Source: Cristatella mucedo (Eukaryota > Bryozoa > Phylactolaemata > Cristatellidae). From it: a stretch of DNA of 64,000 nt. The number at the start of each line of letters is the position of its first letter. Within the stretch, counting starts at the first letter, position 1. Made by a program: the position numbers and the translations under genes. The stretch spans positions 62,001 to 126,000 of the forward strand of contig WPIO01000077.1 in the NCBI GenBank assembly GCA_009760855.2, given 5' to 3'. Positions 25,857 through 37,644 of the stretch are shown piece after piece. The notes under the pieces were generated by a model. That model was given only the letters and a program-made list of their open reading frames with translations. It was not told the origin of the DNA and did not search any database.

Positions 25857-26670
25857 TGCAGCAGCAGGCAGCAGCAGGCAGCAGCAGGCAGCAGCAGGCA
25901 GCAGCAGGCAGCAGCAGGCAGCAGCAGGCAGCAGCAGGCAGCAGCAGGCGGCAGCAGGCGGCAGCAGGCGGCAGCAGGCGGCAGCAGGCGGCAGCAGGCG
26001 GCAGCAGGCGGCAGCAGGCGGCAGCAGGCGGCAGCAGGCGGCAGCAGGCAGCAGCAGGCAGCAGCAGGCAGCAGCAGGCAGCAGCAGGCAGCAGCAGGCA
26101 GCAGCAGGCAGCAGCAGGCAGCAGCAGGCAGCAGCAGGCAGCAGCAGGCAGCAGCAGGCAGCAGCAGGCAGCAGCAGGCAGCAGCAGGCAGCAGCAGGCA
26201 GCAGCAGGCAGCAGCAGGCAGCAGCAGGCAGCAGCAGGGCAGCAGCAGGCAGCAGCAGGCAGCAGCAGGCAGCAGCAGGCAGCAGCAGGCAGCAGCAGGC
26301 AGCAGCAGGCAGCAGCAGGCAGCAGCAGGCAGCAGCAGGCAGCAGCAGGCAGCAGCAGGCAGCAGCAGCAGCAGGCAGCAGCCGCAGGCAGCAGCAGGCA
26401 GCAGCAGGCAGCAGCAGGCAGCAGCAGGCAGCAGCAGGCAGCAGCAGGCAGCAGCAGGCAGCAGCAGGCAGCAGCAGGCAGCAGCAGGCAGCAGCAGGCA
26501 GCAGCAGGCAGCAGCAGGCAGCAGCAGGCAGCAGCAGGCAGCAGCAGGCAGCAGCAGGCAGCAGCAGGCAGCAGCAGGCAGCAGCAGGCAGCAGCAGGCA
26601 GCAGCAGGCAGCAGCAGGCAGCGACAGGCAGCGACAGGCAGCATCAGGCAGCAACAGGCAGCAACAGGTA
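25857..26670 (+). repeat. 10-bp minisatellite (GCAGCAGGCA)n, about 80 copies
   Basis: Period 10 with near-perfect units. A homogeneous block of ten units carries GGCG instead of GGCA (25941-26040). There are single phase breaks near 26237 (extra G) and 26365-26388 (extra CAGCAG, then GCCGCAG). Units decay at the 3' end (GCGACAGG, GCATCAGG, GCAACAGG). All frames are open on both strands. Confidence 0.97.
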
Positions 26671-27113
26671 GAGACAGTCAGCAGCAGGCAGGGGGTGGAG
26701 GGCTGCAGGCAGTGGGTGGGCAGAGGTTGGCAGCAGTGGCCCAATGACTCACCACTCTGACTGCCAGATTAACAGTGCCACGAGAGGGTGGGGGGGGGCA
26801 GATATTCTGGTTCCTGCTGGCATTTTTAGTTCTTGCCTATTTCTGTTCTGGCCTTTCCATGCTTGGTGCTAATTATCTCATCCCTAACACCTGCCCAAAC
26901 CACCTCGTGCAAGCCGGCGGTCCAGATTGCAGGAGTCCAGAACTAATTGGAAGTCATGCAAGAGCCGAGTACATGAGCATGAGCAGGGAACAGGCTTGGC
27001 ACATGCTCCTATAGATGGCACATGTGCCTGCCTCTCTTTTAATGTGCCTGCTACTTAGGCTGCTACTGCCACCTGAAGATTGGAATTAAATGGCTCTCGA
27101 GCTATTGGTGAGA
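26671..27113. other. Unique sequence
   Basis: No feature recognised. Confidence 0.35.
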
Positions 27114-27114
27114 A

Positions 27115-27207
<93 letters not shown>

Positions 27208-27210
27208 GAA
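27114..27210 (+). repeat. (GA)n repeat
   Basis: About 43 GA units, then a spacer with TAGATAAATAGGTAGATGGATGG-like GATA/GATG units. Confidence 0.96.
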
Positions 27211-27260
27211 GTAAGATGCATAGATAAATAGGTAGATGGATGGCTGGATGAAAGGATGAG

Positions 27261-27263
<3 letters not shown>

Positions 27264-27300
<37 letters not shown>

Positions 27301-27329
27301 CAGAGAGACAGAGACAGAGAGACAGAGAG

Positions 27330-27380
<51 letters not shown>

Positions 27381-28009
27381 CAGAGACAGAGACAGAGACA
27401 GAGAGAGACAGAGAGACAGAGAGACAGAGACAGAGACAGAGAGACAGAGAGACAGAGAGGCAGAGAGACAGAGAGACAGAGACAGAGAGACAGAGACAGA
27501 GACAGAGACAGAGACAGAGACAGAGACAGAGACAGAGACAGAGACAGAGACAGAGACAGAGACAGAGACAGAGACAGAGACAGATAAGAGACAGATAAGA
27601 GACAGATAAGAGACAGAGACAGAGACAGAGACAGAGACAGAGACAGAGACAGAGACAGAGACAGAGACAGAGACAGAGACAGAGACAGAGACAGAGACAG
27701 AGACAGAGACAGAGACAGAGACAGAGACAGAGACAGAGACAGAGACAGAGACAGAGACAGAGACAGAGACAGAGACAGAGACAGAGACAGAGACAGAGAC
27801 AGAGACAGAGACAGAGACAGAGACAGAGACAGAGACAGAGACAGAGACAGAGACAGAGACAGAGACAGAGACAGAGACAGAGACAGAGACAGAGACAGAG
27901 ACAGAGACAGAGACAGAGACAGAGACAGAGACAGAGACAGAGACAGAGACAGAGACAGAGACAGAGACAGAGACAGAGACAGAGACAGAGACAGAGACAG
28001 AGACAGAGG
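27264..28009 (+). repeat. (GA)n grading into (GACAGA)n hexamer array
   Basis: GA with irregular CAGAGA spacing to about 27480, then a clean 6-bp array. It is interrupted only by three GATAAGACA units at 27582-27611, followed by roughly 66 uniform hexamers. Minus-strand CLCLCL and SLSLSL frames over 300 codons are artefacts. Confidence 0.97.
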
Positions 28010-29037
28010 AAGGCTGTCAGCAATCGGTGTGCACAGATATCTTTTGCGGTGGAAGCTGAACAGCAAACAGTAGCTAGTGTTCAGGCTCCGTGAATTTAAG
28101 GGCTATGCAATGCTGTTTGCTCACTGCCTGGCATGGTGCTTCTGGTCGATTCGAAGGTAGATGCAGGCAGCCTCCCTACTCCACCAACTCGGCATGCCCA
28201 TAGTGTCAGCCGGCTGCTGATATCGTGACCTTTCCCCTAGGAATAACAGATGGGATGAAGTGCATCTTCTGTGCAACTGCTGCCATCGTTGGGGAGCTGA
28301 CTTAATTCCTAAAACCGGAAGTGTTAATTTATGAACTTGGATTTTGGCCGTGAATCACGTGAGCCTGGAATTACAGTGATTCGATGAGGAATGAGAACTA
28401 GTTTGCTGAAAAAGAGCTGCCTAGTGGTGCATGCACGTTCGGTGTTTTGTGCGGCTACGTAACAGCACTTTCGGCGTATCTCAAAACTCTAGCCAGCCAC
28501 GGAACGTCCAGTGGATAATGAAATGCATCACCTAGGCAAAACGTCAAAGCTGTCTTGTCAGAGTCTTAAGTGAAAGACTGGCTTCAGTTCATCGTGGGGT
28601 GGCATTTGGTTGGTGGAGCAACTCTTTCCTGCTCACTCCTACCGATGGCGTTGATAGAATCGTTTGTGCAATGCCCCTGCAAGCTGCTCTCTCTTGCTCT
28701 CCGTCCTTCCAGGAGTCTCACGTGACCGACCGTGCAATCAGCCGCCCTCAGAAAACTTCGACAGCTTGAATGGCAGGCAGTCGGTCGCCTCAGTAAGTTT
28801 CCTGAGCATGCAGCCGAGTTCTGGCCAAGCAGCGCCGAGGCCTGCTGCTACTACAGCTACTGCTCATAAACTCAGAACCTGGGCACTAGCAGAGGAGGCA
28901 TGCTTTAATCAGGGCCAATTCTCAGCTCACCAATAATGTTTAGTACCATTTTATGTCGATGAGCTGCTTTATATCGGTACGGCATTTTGTAAGAACATCC
29001 AGGCCGACTCCTTGGCTTCTCCTTGGTTGCTCTCATG
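28010..29037. other. Unique sequence
   Basis: No gene recognised. The frame 28664-28936 (90 codons) has no known motif. Confidence 0.35.
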
Positions 29038-29052
29038 CAGCAGCAGCAGCAT

Positions 29053-29111
<59 letters not shown>

Positions 29112-29112
29112 C
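29038..29112 (+). repeat. (CAG)n repeat
   Basis: About 24 CAG units with one CAT near 29051. Confidence 0.95.
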
Positions 29113-29430
29113 TGACAAAGCTGGGAGGAATGGCTTCCTGGTGGGTGTGGCACTGCTGCTCTCGAGGCTTTAGCCTACCCCATAGGAGTGATATGCAAGC
29201 GAGCAAGCGCAGCGGTAAGCACAAGCTGGGCTGGTGAAGGGTGGTGGGTGAGTCATGAGCAAACTCATTGCAGAAAATGGATTATTGCACAGTGAAGAAA
29301 TTGATATAATAAGCAATCAATCAATCAGGGATCTCGGGTAACACTACAAACATATGTGGCCTGTCAGCTCTTCGTGATCTCTATATAGGATCTATATCAG
29401 CACACCGTGTCTACCGAAACCGGTTGTTAA
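29113..29430. other. Unique sequence
   Basis: No feature recognised. Confidence 0.35.
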
Positions 29431-29830
29431 CTTGTATCTCCATCTGTAACACCACAATGTCATAAAGACCATGTGGTTGTTACGCAGGAGAGTTTTGTAT
29501 AGCGCACTCACAGCCTAAGTGACTTTCGGTAGGTATTCGGTAGCCAACAGACTTCGTCTCACGCAACAAAGAGAAAGTGGGAAGCATAGCAGAGTCAGGA
29601 GAGCAATTGAGGTAGTGAGTAGCATGGAAGTAGCAGCGCAGGACCGCTGAAAATGATGAGCCATAGTCGGCAGCAGGAGAGTAGTTGTCGTTGCGTAAGA
29701 ATTGTGGAAGCGAGTTCCAGAGTCTAGGACTTGCAGAGCTAAAGCTTCTGTCGCTATGACGATGTTTACGTTTAATTGAAGCTTCAATGCTGACCAGCAA
29801 TTTTTTCCAAGAATAATTGCACACTTAAAG
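29431..29830 (-). mobile_element. LINE-B 3' fragment
   Basis: The minus strand reads SFSSASPRLWNSLPQFLRND, then a variable segment, SAVLRCYFHATHYLNCSPDS and FSLLRETKSVGYRIPTES, nearly the same as the copy at 37.8 kb. Upstream of the SFSSASPR block the sequence diverges (HRHSDR), so the break may be a truncation or recombination. Confidence 0.88.
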
Positions 29831-30035
29831 TCTCAAAGAATGCAGTGAGGGTCAATTGAAGAGTTTTGCATTTGGCTGACTGTCGAGGTGCTAGCCGACT
29901 GGCTGCACCACCTTTGGATGGTGGAGGATTTCCTGCAATCGAATAGTCAACTAGTAAAAACTATTTATCGCATCCTGCCCACATCGCCTGCCAAAGAAAA
30001 GCCACATTCTAGCTCCCAATGATCAAAATACATAC
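29831..30035. other. Unique sequence
   Basis: No feature recognised. Confidence 0.3.
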
Positions 30036-30164
30036 TTCATTTGTATAGCACCCTAAGAAAATTTAATCTTTATCAAGGCACTTCATTAGTGCCACAGGGC
30101 CAGAGTCCACGGTCATGGTCGTTAAACGAAAGCGCCTTACCTATGGGCCAAACCAGAGTGGCAA
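30036..30164 (-). mobile_element. SINE-B copy 2
   Basis: The plus strand reads ATTTGTATAGCACCCTAAGA, AATTTAATCTTTATCAAGGC, GCCACAGGGCCAGAGTCCAC, CATGGTCGTTAAACG, GCCTTACCTATGGGCCAAAC. This matches the other SINE-B copies in order. Confidence 0.75.
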
Positions 30165-32261
30165 AGAAGCTGAAGCCTTGTGCTAAGTGTTTTTGGATTA
30201 CAAAAGGGCAGAGTGCCACGCACTGTCCAAGAGCTGGCTGCATAGTGGCAAGAAGAGGCAACTGCTGGCCAGCATGGCAATGTGTAGCTTGGCAATTGCA
30301 TAGCATCTGGCTGCCCAGCAGCTTTCACAAAGTTAGCCCTCCAGATAGCTGGTTCCGAGAATTTACCTGCAAACATGATAATAAATCTGCTGTATATTTT
30401 CGTGTGCCCTTTATTCCGATCGACCCTTTCCTTGATTACAAGACTGTACTGTTTACAAAACCATGTCATTCCACATGGCTCCTGAAATTGCCCTCAATAA
30501 GGCTGGCTGGGGGGGTCATGGCCCTAGTGAAAGTTCAATGACTTGTTATTTGAGCAGCTCTTATCAGGAGCTGTCAGTGACACCTACATGCTTTTCGATG
30601 GCCAACGGCACAGGAAGAGAGGTGTCTGGTGGGGTTTGACGGTCATGCCCTGCAAAGATACAATTCCTGCCACAGAAGCTTTCTATTTTAGCATTCAGTT
30701 ACTTTTTTTGTTGTAAGAAGTCACCTTGAATTTAGCAATAAATGTAAACTCTACTATCCACTGATTTCCATAGAGACAAGTTTGGAAGGGGGTAAGGCAA
30801 CTCTCACTTTGTCTTATGTACTGTGAGTGCCAGTGGTCACAGCCTACTGGACTATGGGCCACATACAAAGTTTCGAGCGATATCCCTGTGAGGCTGTAGA
30901 GATTGAGTCAGTAGCCGGCCAATGGTTCAGTGGTTCAGCCACACACAGCTACCACAGGGCAGCCAGGCATGGATGATGATTAGATGGGCAGGAAGCAGAG
31001 AGTGATTCAGTGCTGAGTGCCTGCCGGCCCACTGCCACAGTCAGTGGGATGTCTGCATCCACTCACTCACTGGCCAACCGACCGTCGGACGATTGAAGCT
31101 GCTTCCCTCTCTTGCCTCTCTTACAGCAACTCGCTGTCAAGCAATTCAGCCTGGCTTTGACCGTGGAGCTCTCTCTCAGTAGCGGCAGCAGCAGCAGCAG
31201 CAGCAGCAGCAGTTGGGTTTTGTGGCACCCCAGATGCCACCTGATGATCAAGATTATTTTGCCAACACTGACTTAGGCTTTCCATATGTGCATCGATGTC
31301 TTGGCATGGTGCCATTCGTGTCAGCTAGCCAGCCTATGCAACTGAATGAGCAGCAGGTTACTGGCTTCCCGTCAGGGCTTCGGCTGGCTGAACCGAGAAA
31401 GCTAGCCACGTGGTAAGAGACGATTTTTCGGACACTAATCGCTGGCCATGCCTACCTAGCATTGATACTGGTGGACAGTGTAAATGCTGTATTAATTGAA
31501 CACTCTAGACAATCATTTAAATGTGCAGCACTCGAAGTAAGAAGAAAAGGGAGGGAGTAAGGATGAGAGCCATTTTTTCTGCTCAGAAATTATGATAAAA
31601 CGGTCCATGCCCTCTTGCTATTTTCTTTCCACATGTTTTCTGCCTATAAGCCCTTTAACGTCGAACAAGAGGGCAGGATCCCTAGCTCCATCCGATCCTT
31701 CGAGCCCCATCCACGGAAGTTGAATGGGAAGTGAGCTGGGATTTTGGCATGATAGAAATACTCACAGAGCAAGGAAATGGCAGAGGAGACAAACGCCGGT
31801 GATGCAATTTGGCTGGGGCAATCACTGCTTTGCCACGTCATTCTATGCATCGTCAGTGGTTGCATAGAGCATCTCTTAAGTGTGGGCTGTCTGCAAAATG
31901 GCCTCGAGCAATGCGGCCACTCCTGTCATCCAGTCATCGTGCTAAATGTAGATTGGTCGCTAGACTGTAGCTTCAGTATGTCATGGCCAAGAAGTGGTTT
32001 ACGCTCCACTGGTTTGCACAAGCTTCCTAACAAAGACAACTCCCACTGGTGGTGTCGTGGATGGCAAACTAGGAAGAAAATAGGAAGAAGGTAGGGACAT
32101 CAAGATGTGCCTGGGACTAAGGGGCAGCCTGCCAATGTTCGATGAGGTCGCTTCTGGTCCCCCCCACCAAGGATCCAACCAAGGGCCGTGCTGGGTGGTC
32201 AAGCAGCACGACACGTCCCTTCAGGTACGTCCTGCGATGTGGTACTTCTTGCTTTGCATTG
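30165..32261. other. Unique sequence with a short (CAG)n
   Basis: The 166-codon plus frame 30041-30541 begins inside SINE-B, which argues against a genuine start. Its remainder has a few Cys/His pairs but no defined domain. A CAG run of about 10 units lies at 31183-31213. Nothing else is recognised. Confidence 0.3.
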
Positions 32262-32420
32262 CACCAAACTCTGCTCTGACTCAAATCACTTAGCTCTGTC
32301 TCTAACCAACCTCAAATCCTTCACGACATTGCCTTCAGCTCGTATCCTCCCAAAGCTTGGAGCTCACTCCTCCTAGATGTCATCACTATGATGTCACTAC
32401 TATGATGTCACCACTGATGT
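32262..32420 (+). mobile_element. LINE-A fragment, subtype shared with 36.2 kb
   Basis: CTCTGCTCTGACTCAAATCA, TTAGCTCTGTCTCTAACC, AACCTCAAATCCTT and CTCGTATCCTCCCAAAGCTTGGAG (RT C-terminal block), then repeated GATGTCA motifs. The minus-strand copy at about 36.25 kb shares the same GATGTCA/TGACATC features. Confidence 0.75.
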
Positions 32421-32593
32421 AACCTACGTGTACTCCTACGATGTGGTCACGATGTGACTCCCTTCTCGGTTTAATCCTGGCTAGGTCTGCATTCTCAACT
32501 GAGCTCTGCTGCTGACACATGTCCTGCTGACAGTTAGCGCAAGCTCGGTCGACTCTACGAGCTGTTGGTAAACCGATCAAAAAGTTCTCACCA

Positions 32594-32661
32594 GGGTGGG
32601 GCAGGTGGAGGGGGGTGGAGCAGGGGGAACAGGTAGGGCAAGGGGTGGGGGGGGGGGGGAC
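32594..32661 (+). repeat. G-rich tract
   Basis: Many GGG runs in 68 bp, ending with fourteen G in a row. It is a strong candidate for G-quadruplex formation on the plus strand. Confidence 0.75.
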
Positions 32662-33095
32662 ATTTTCCAGCTGCAATCTGCAGAGCGGCAGCAGTGGCAG
32701 CAGGTCGGCTTGGCTGGAGGTGCCTGCAAGTGGCAGGTGATGGGGTTTGGGGAAGATACAAACATTTTTACCTGCTTGCCTGGGCACAGAAGCACCGGGG
32801 ACAAGGCAGCAGCCAGCCTTTGGCCCTTCAGTCTTGCTGTAAACACCTTGGGCTTTAAGCAAAAATATGAGAGCATTAAGACTTTTTATAGCTACCCAGA
32901 CTATTGCCTGCCTATTGGGGTATGGTTGTCGCGGCAATAATGCTCGAAATCAAGCAGCATTCTGCTGGAGAGTTGAAGGCGTCATTGGTGAATGGTCACA
33001 TGGATAGTTGCAAGCCTCTCCACTGTCCACGGTCCACATCTACATGGTTTACTCTTAGGAGCCGATCTCCAGGTACCCCATGGAAGGTAAAGGAG
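32662..33095. other. Unique sequence
   Basis: No feature recognised. Confidence 0.3.
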
Positions 33096-33500
<405 letters not shown>

Positions 33501-33651
33501 TATTATATACAAATGCATACCTTATATAGAACTAATACAAGTGCCTGGATGCGTGTATGTATACCTACTTGATGTACACAGGTATATGTATACTATATAA
33601 TTTAGGCATATACACATATATTTCTACATTTATGCACACTCACATATATAT

Positions 33652-33805
33652 TTATAATTCATTTTTAATTCACCCTAAGAGAGCTTAATCTCTATCCAGG
33701 CACTTCACATATGCCACGGGGCTCGAGCACGCGACGGGGTCATCAAATACCTTGACCTTGGTTGATCTTAACGAACACCTTAAGCACTGGACCAAACCAG
33801 TGAAG
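33652..33805 (-). mobile_element. SINE-B copy 3
   Basis: Minus reading: CACTGGTTTGGTCCAGTGCT, CCAAGGTCAAGGT, GCTCGAGCCCCGTGGCATAT, GTGAAGTGCCTGGATAGAGA and TTAAGCTCTCTTAGGGTG, with an A/T-rich end. The last segments match the LINE-A tail. Confidence 0.85.
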
Positions 33806-35039
33806 CAATAATAGATACCTCTGCAGGACTAGAATCCAACATCTAGAGTATAAGGCGAGAACACCTTGCCTGTAAGTAAGCTGGCTGGACCAGCCGAAAC
33901 AATACTTCGATGATCTGGTCTGGCTGTGAGTAGTTGCTAGGTGGCTTGTAGTTGCTAGGTGCTTGAGATTGAGTGCAGACAGATTACCAGCAGCAAACGA
34001 AGGTTTTTGCTTTCGGTCCATAGTCGCAGGACACGTGGGCAGCACAAAGAAATACTGATAGAGCCCAGCAGTGCAACCCATCCGATTAGGAATGAGCAAG
34101 TGTTAGAGAAAGACCGAAAATCTGAGGGGGGGGAGAGAGGATGGCATGCTAGAGCTAAGGAGCTCTTTTGATCTATTTTTGTTTCCAAGGACAACTGCCC
34201 ATACTGTGGCTAAACGACTTAATTGTGGTGGGAGGCCCCTAACCCACCTGTTAGGGTGCCCAAGTATTTTCAAAGAACAGTTATGATCCACCGGTTAAAG
34301 TTAGCCATTAAGAATAATGCTAACAATTCGACCTCGTGTTATCGTGGTGCACAGTATGCTGATTATGCTGCACCAGCTGCTTGCAGAGGCTGCCGGGGCT
34401 GACACTGGCCATCTCTCCCCCATACAAATGGCCAGGGATACCAGCATGCCCTATCTCTCTTACTGCCTGGGCAGCAGGGCCCTTTTGTTCAGTTTCTCGT
34501 AAAGAAACTAATGTGAGTTGATTAATAGCTAAGTGGAAGTACCATTAGTAGAAGGGCATGCCGTTAAGCACCTTTCAAGGCACCGTGAGCCTGCTTCCTG
34601 ATCTTTTGCAGGATTGCTGTTGCCAGTGGTATTATGTCAAAGTTATATTCCAATGAGTACCTTCCTTACCCATCACCGGGCATCGGAAGAGGGCCAGCCT
34701 TCAAGCCGGAGACCGTTCACTGCAAACCCTGCAAGCCAGTGTTTGTATAAGTCGGCTCTGCACTGCCAATCAAGTTTCAGGATTCTGCATGAAAGTAAAA
34801 CCAAAAACCACTGAGTGCTTGCAAAGCAACTTCCGAACCTATGGGATTAAGAGTGGGTGGAAGAAAACAGCTGCCTCACCTATTGAGAGCTATAGTGACG
34901 GCCATCTCGCGGCAGCAGTACTGATAGTGGTAGCAGGAGCAGAAGGAGGAGCAGCAGCAGCAGCAGCAGCGGCAGCAGCAGGAGCGAGAGGATGAGCAGT
35001 GCTCTTCTGACTCTGGTTTGATGATTTTGTATTTAACGA
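33806..35039. other. Unique sequence
   Basis: No gene recognised. A short GCAGCAGCAG run lies at about 34951-34980. Confidence 0.35.
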
Positions 35040-35350
35040 ACTTCAAATTCCTCGTGGACCGGCCTTTAGTTATTATTCTCCCTCAGCCTGGAATTTTCTG
35101 CCGACTGCCATCATATCGTCCAATTAGGCTACATTCAAAATGAAGCTAAAATGCTCACATGCTGTATGTTCTGTTAACAGCTTTTGCTCTATCGGTGTGC
35201 ATTGTCCTTGGTAGTCGTATGCAAGCTAAAGTTGTGCATATTATCACTATTAAATTGAAAAGCTTCCCTCTCAGCATACTTGAGTGCCTAGATATAGATT
35301 TTATTCTTCTGGGATGCTCTATACATGTTTTATTATGTTCATAATACTGT
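35040..35350 (+). mobile_element. LINE-A copy, strongly diverged
   Basis: AACTTCAAATTCCTCGTGGAC, TTATTCTCCCTCAGCCTGGAA and GCCGACTGCCATCATATCGTCC follow the KSF.DR..SYAPKAWN..P block. TTGAGTGCCTAGATATAGATT near 35281 corresponds to the tail. Confidence 0.7.
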
Positions 35351-36221
35351 AAATGTTTCTGATATTTGGATATACTTCCAGTCAAGCAAACGATAGCTGC
35401 TACTGCCAAACAGTACTTTGTATGCACGAAGCTGAATGCACTACTCTAAGCATGCTCGATCTTCTCTCTCATCAAACTGATTCACCATTCTCATCCTCTG
35501 TATGGTGTAGCTTGATTTACCGTTTAGGTGACAATATTTCCCTTTTCTTTCTTTGGAGCCTGCAGCCTCATTGCAATACCCTTTAATATGGAGCACAATA
35601 GCAGATCAACAACAAGAATTTCTCCCGTGTTTCTTGCAATGCTTGCCTAATCTTCCGGGCTCTCAAGTGGCGATGCAATTCCGAACCTACGAGAGCTGCT
35701 TGCCCTTGCCTTGGTCTTCCGTTGGCTGATCGTGAAACCTACCACGAGCAGCGACAGCAGTGAGAGGCTTCTGATTCGCAAGGGGCGACTGCAATGCACT
35801 ATGACACCATAAGCTTGTACACACATCTGGACCGATGCCCGAGTGCCCACGCTTCCACACTAGAAAAATCAGTACCGTGCCCACCGGTAGTCACATGGGC
35901 CGTGGCACTAGGCAGCTGCTACTCGGTCGAATGCTCATCGTCGGTTATGGTCAATGATCGATGGCTAGTTAAGGCCACCACTGCCATTCACAGCAAAGAA
36001 TGATGAGTAGCCTTTCACGAAAACATTCCTAGTGCAAAAAAGATTTTGGCTTGAAGCCACTTGTACAAAGTAGTCTGCTCTAGCTGATAATATCTGAATG
36101 GTAAAAATAATGAAAACTATCATAACAACGAAATAATGTATGGCCCAATTTCAGTACACATGAGCATGCAAAGGACAGTTCATAGAGCATAAGATAGAGC
36201 AAATGCTTTGAGGAACGGTGC
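35351..36221. other. Unique sequence
   Basis: No feature recognised. Confidence 0.35.
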
Positions 36222-36605
36222 GAGTAAGGATGTCGTGGTGACATCAGTGGTGACATCAGTCGTGGTTACATCCAGAAGGAGTGAGATCCAAGCATTGGAA
36301 GTATACTAGCTAAAGGCAAGGTCTTGAAGCAGTTGAGGTTGGTTTGAGACAGAGCTAAGTGGTTTGAGTAAGAGCAGAGTGTGGTGTAATGTATAGCCTG
36401 TTCCGGAAGTATTTTGGATAAGTTTGCTGCAGCAAAACAATGAAGAGACCTACAAGTGAGTGAATGAACATCGAAGTGGATACGTTGCTTGTTGGAGAGC
36501 CGGTGGAAGTCTTGGAAACATTATGGGAGCACCTTATGAGTGCTGCATGCAGGTTTCCCAGAGAGATACTGCATTGCAACAGTGTGGTAAAACTGAAGAA
36601 AGTTG
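36222..36605 (-). mobile_element. LINE-A fragment, minus strand
   Basis: Antisense of the RT C-terminus: GGTTGGTTTGAGACAGAGC, AGTAAGAGCAGAGTGTGG, GACCTACAAGTGAGTGAATG, CATCGAAGTGGATACG, and GTGCTGCATGCAGG farther upstream. The 3' part has TGACATCAGTGGTGACATCA repeats instead of the usual UTR. Confidence 0.75.
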
Positions 36606-37644
36606 ACACCATTGGTATCAGCATTCTATCACACGGTGCTGCTGATCTAGTCCGAGTTAGCTGTCATGTCTGATGAATCAACCGAACCGCAGGTACTAGT
36701 TAAGACATCGCTGAATAAGCCACTTCCTTTGGCAGGCGATCAAAACTTTTGGCCCGCTCAATTGCCTTGTCCGGTGATGGAAGATGCTGACAACATATAC
36801 AGCTGCTGGAATGTTATGGTTGTCGGCTACGGCATCGAGCAGGAAATTGCTCAAATGCTGGCCGAGAGGACATGGTGTGGTTCATTCATTACCTTCCTCA
36901 GTCTGCCCAGCCGCCCAATCGCCAGACTGACAAAAAGAAGCTACTGCCAACTACTGACGGCGCACTCTTGCTGTTAGTCTCATAAACTGATCGCCCAGCC
37001 CTTCTCGGGGTGAGGGAGCGATCACGAGGTGCCTGGCTGCCCGACTGGTGCTCATGCTTTTGCCTGCTGCTTTGTTACATTTTGGCCTGAACATGGGCGA
37101 ACAAGGAACAGATGCCCCAACATGCTCCTGTCCCAATTTTTGTGGGCATGCTTACCGAACGATTAGGGACACCTTCGGCATGAACAGGGAATTCTAGTTA
37201 ATCGAATCTGAACACTGAACACTGAATCGGCCACAGGTTGTCAGAGGCACAACCTCGGGTACGTCTACTAGGAGCAGATAGGCACACCGAAATGAGTAGA
37301 CTTCTGGTGCCTTACTGGTGCTGTTGCAATTCGTTCAAATATTTCAAGAGCCCGGCTGTAATCTAGGTGGGACGATTACAGCATGTTTCCTAGTGTAAGC
37401 ATGTATTTAAAAAGAGGATTTCAATAGCCCTGCTGCTAAGAAGATGTGAGAGACATCCACAATGCCAGGGGAACCGATAGTCTTAAAGGGCCCATTGTTA
37501 GTTCACTTGTCACAGGTAAGGATGCACAATAGTAATAATGAGCATGCAGGAAAATTCCCATGCGACGAACTCCTTGCCAGAGTGTGGTTGAGACCTGAGA
37601 GTGTCGGCTTGCTGTTGATACAGCATCATCCATACGAGGCTGTA
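36606..37644. other. Unique sequence
   Basis: The plus frame 36666-36977 (103 codons, MSDESTEPQVLVK onward) has no recognised domain. No other feature. Confidence 0.35.

Noticed and set aside
22360-26670. CRISPR array
   Set aside because: The repeats are directly adjacent with no unique spacers, and the DNA is eukaryotic.
25559-26760. QQQAAAGSSR-type repeat proteins of about 300-360 codons on both strands
   Set aside because: A 10-bp repeat without stops in any frame; not evidence of coding.
27055-28066. CLCLCL and SLSLSL proteins over 300 codons
   Set aside because: They lie entirely within GA and GACAGA arrays.
30041-30541. 166-codon protein gene
   Set aside because: The proposed start and about the first 40 codons come from a SINE-B copy; the rest shows no defined domain.
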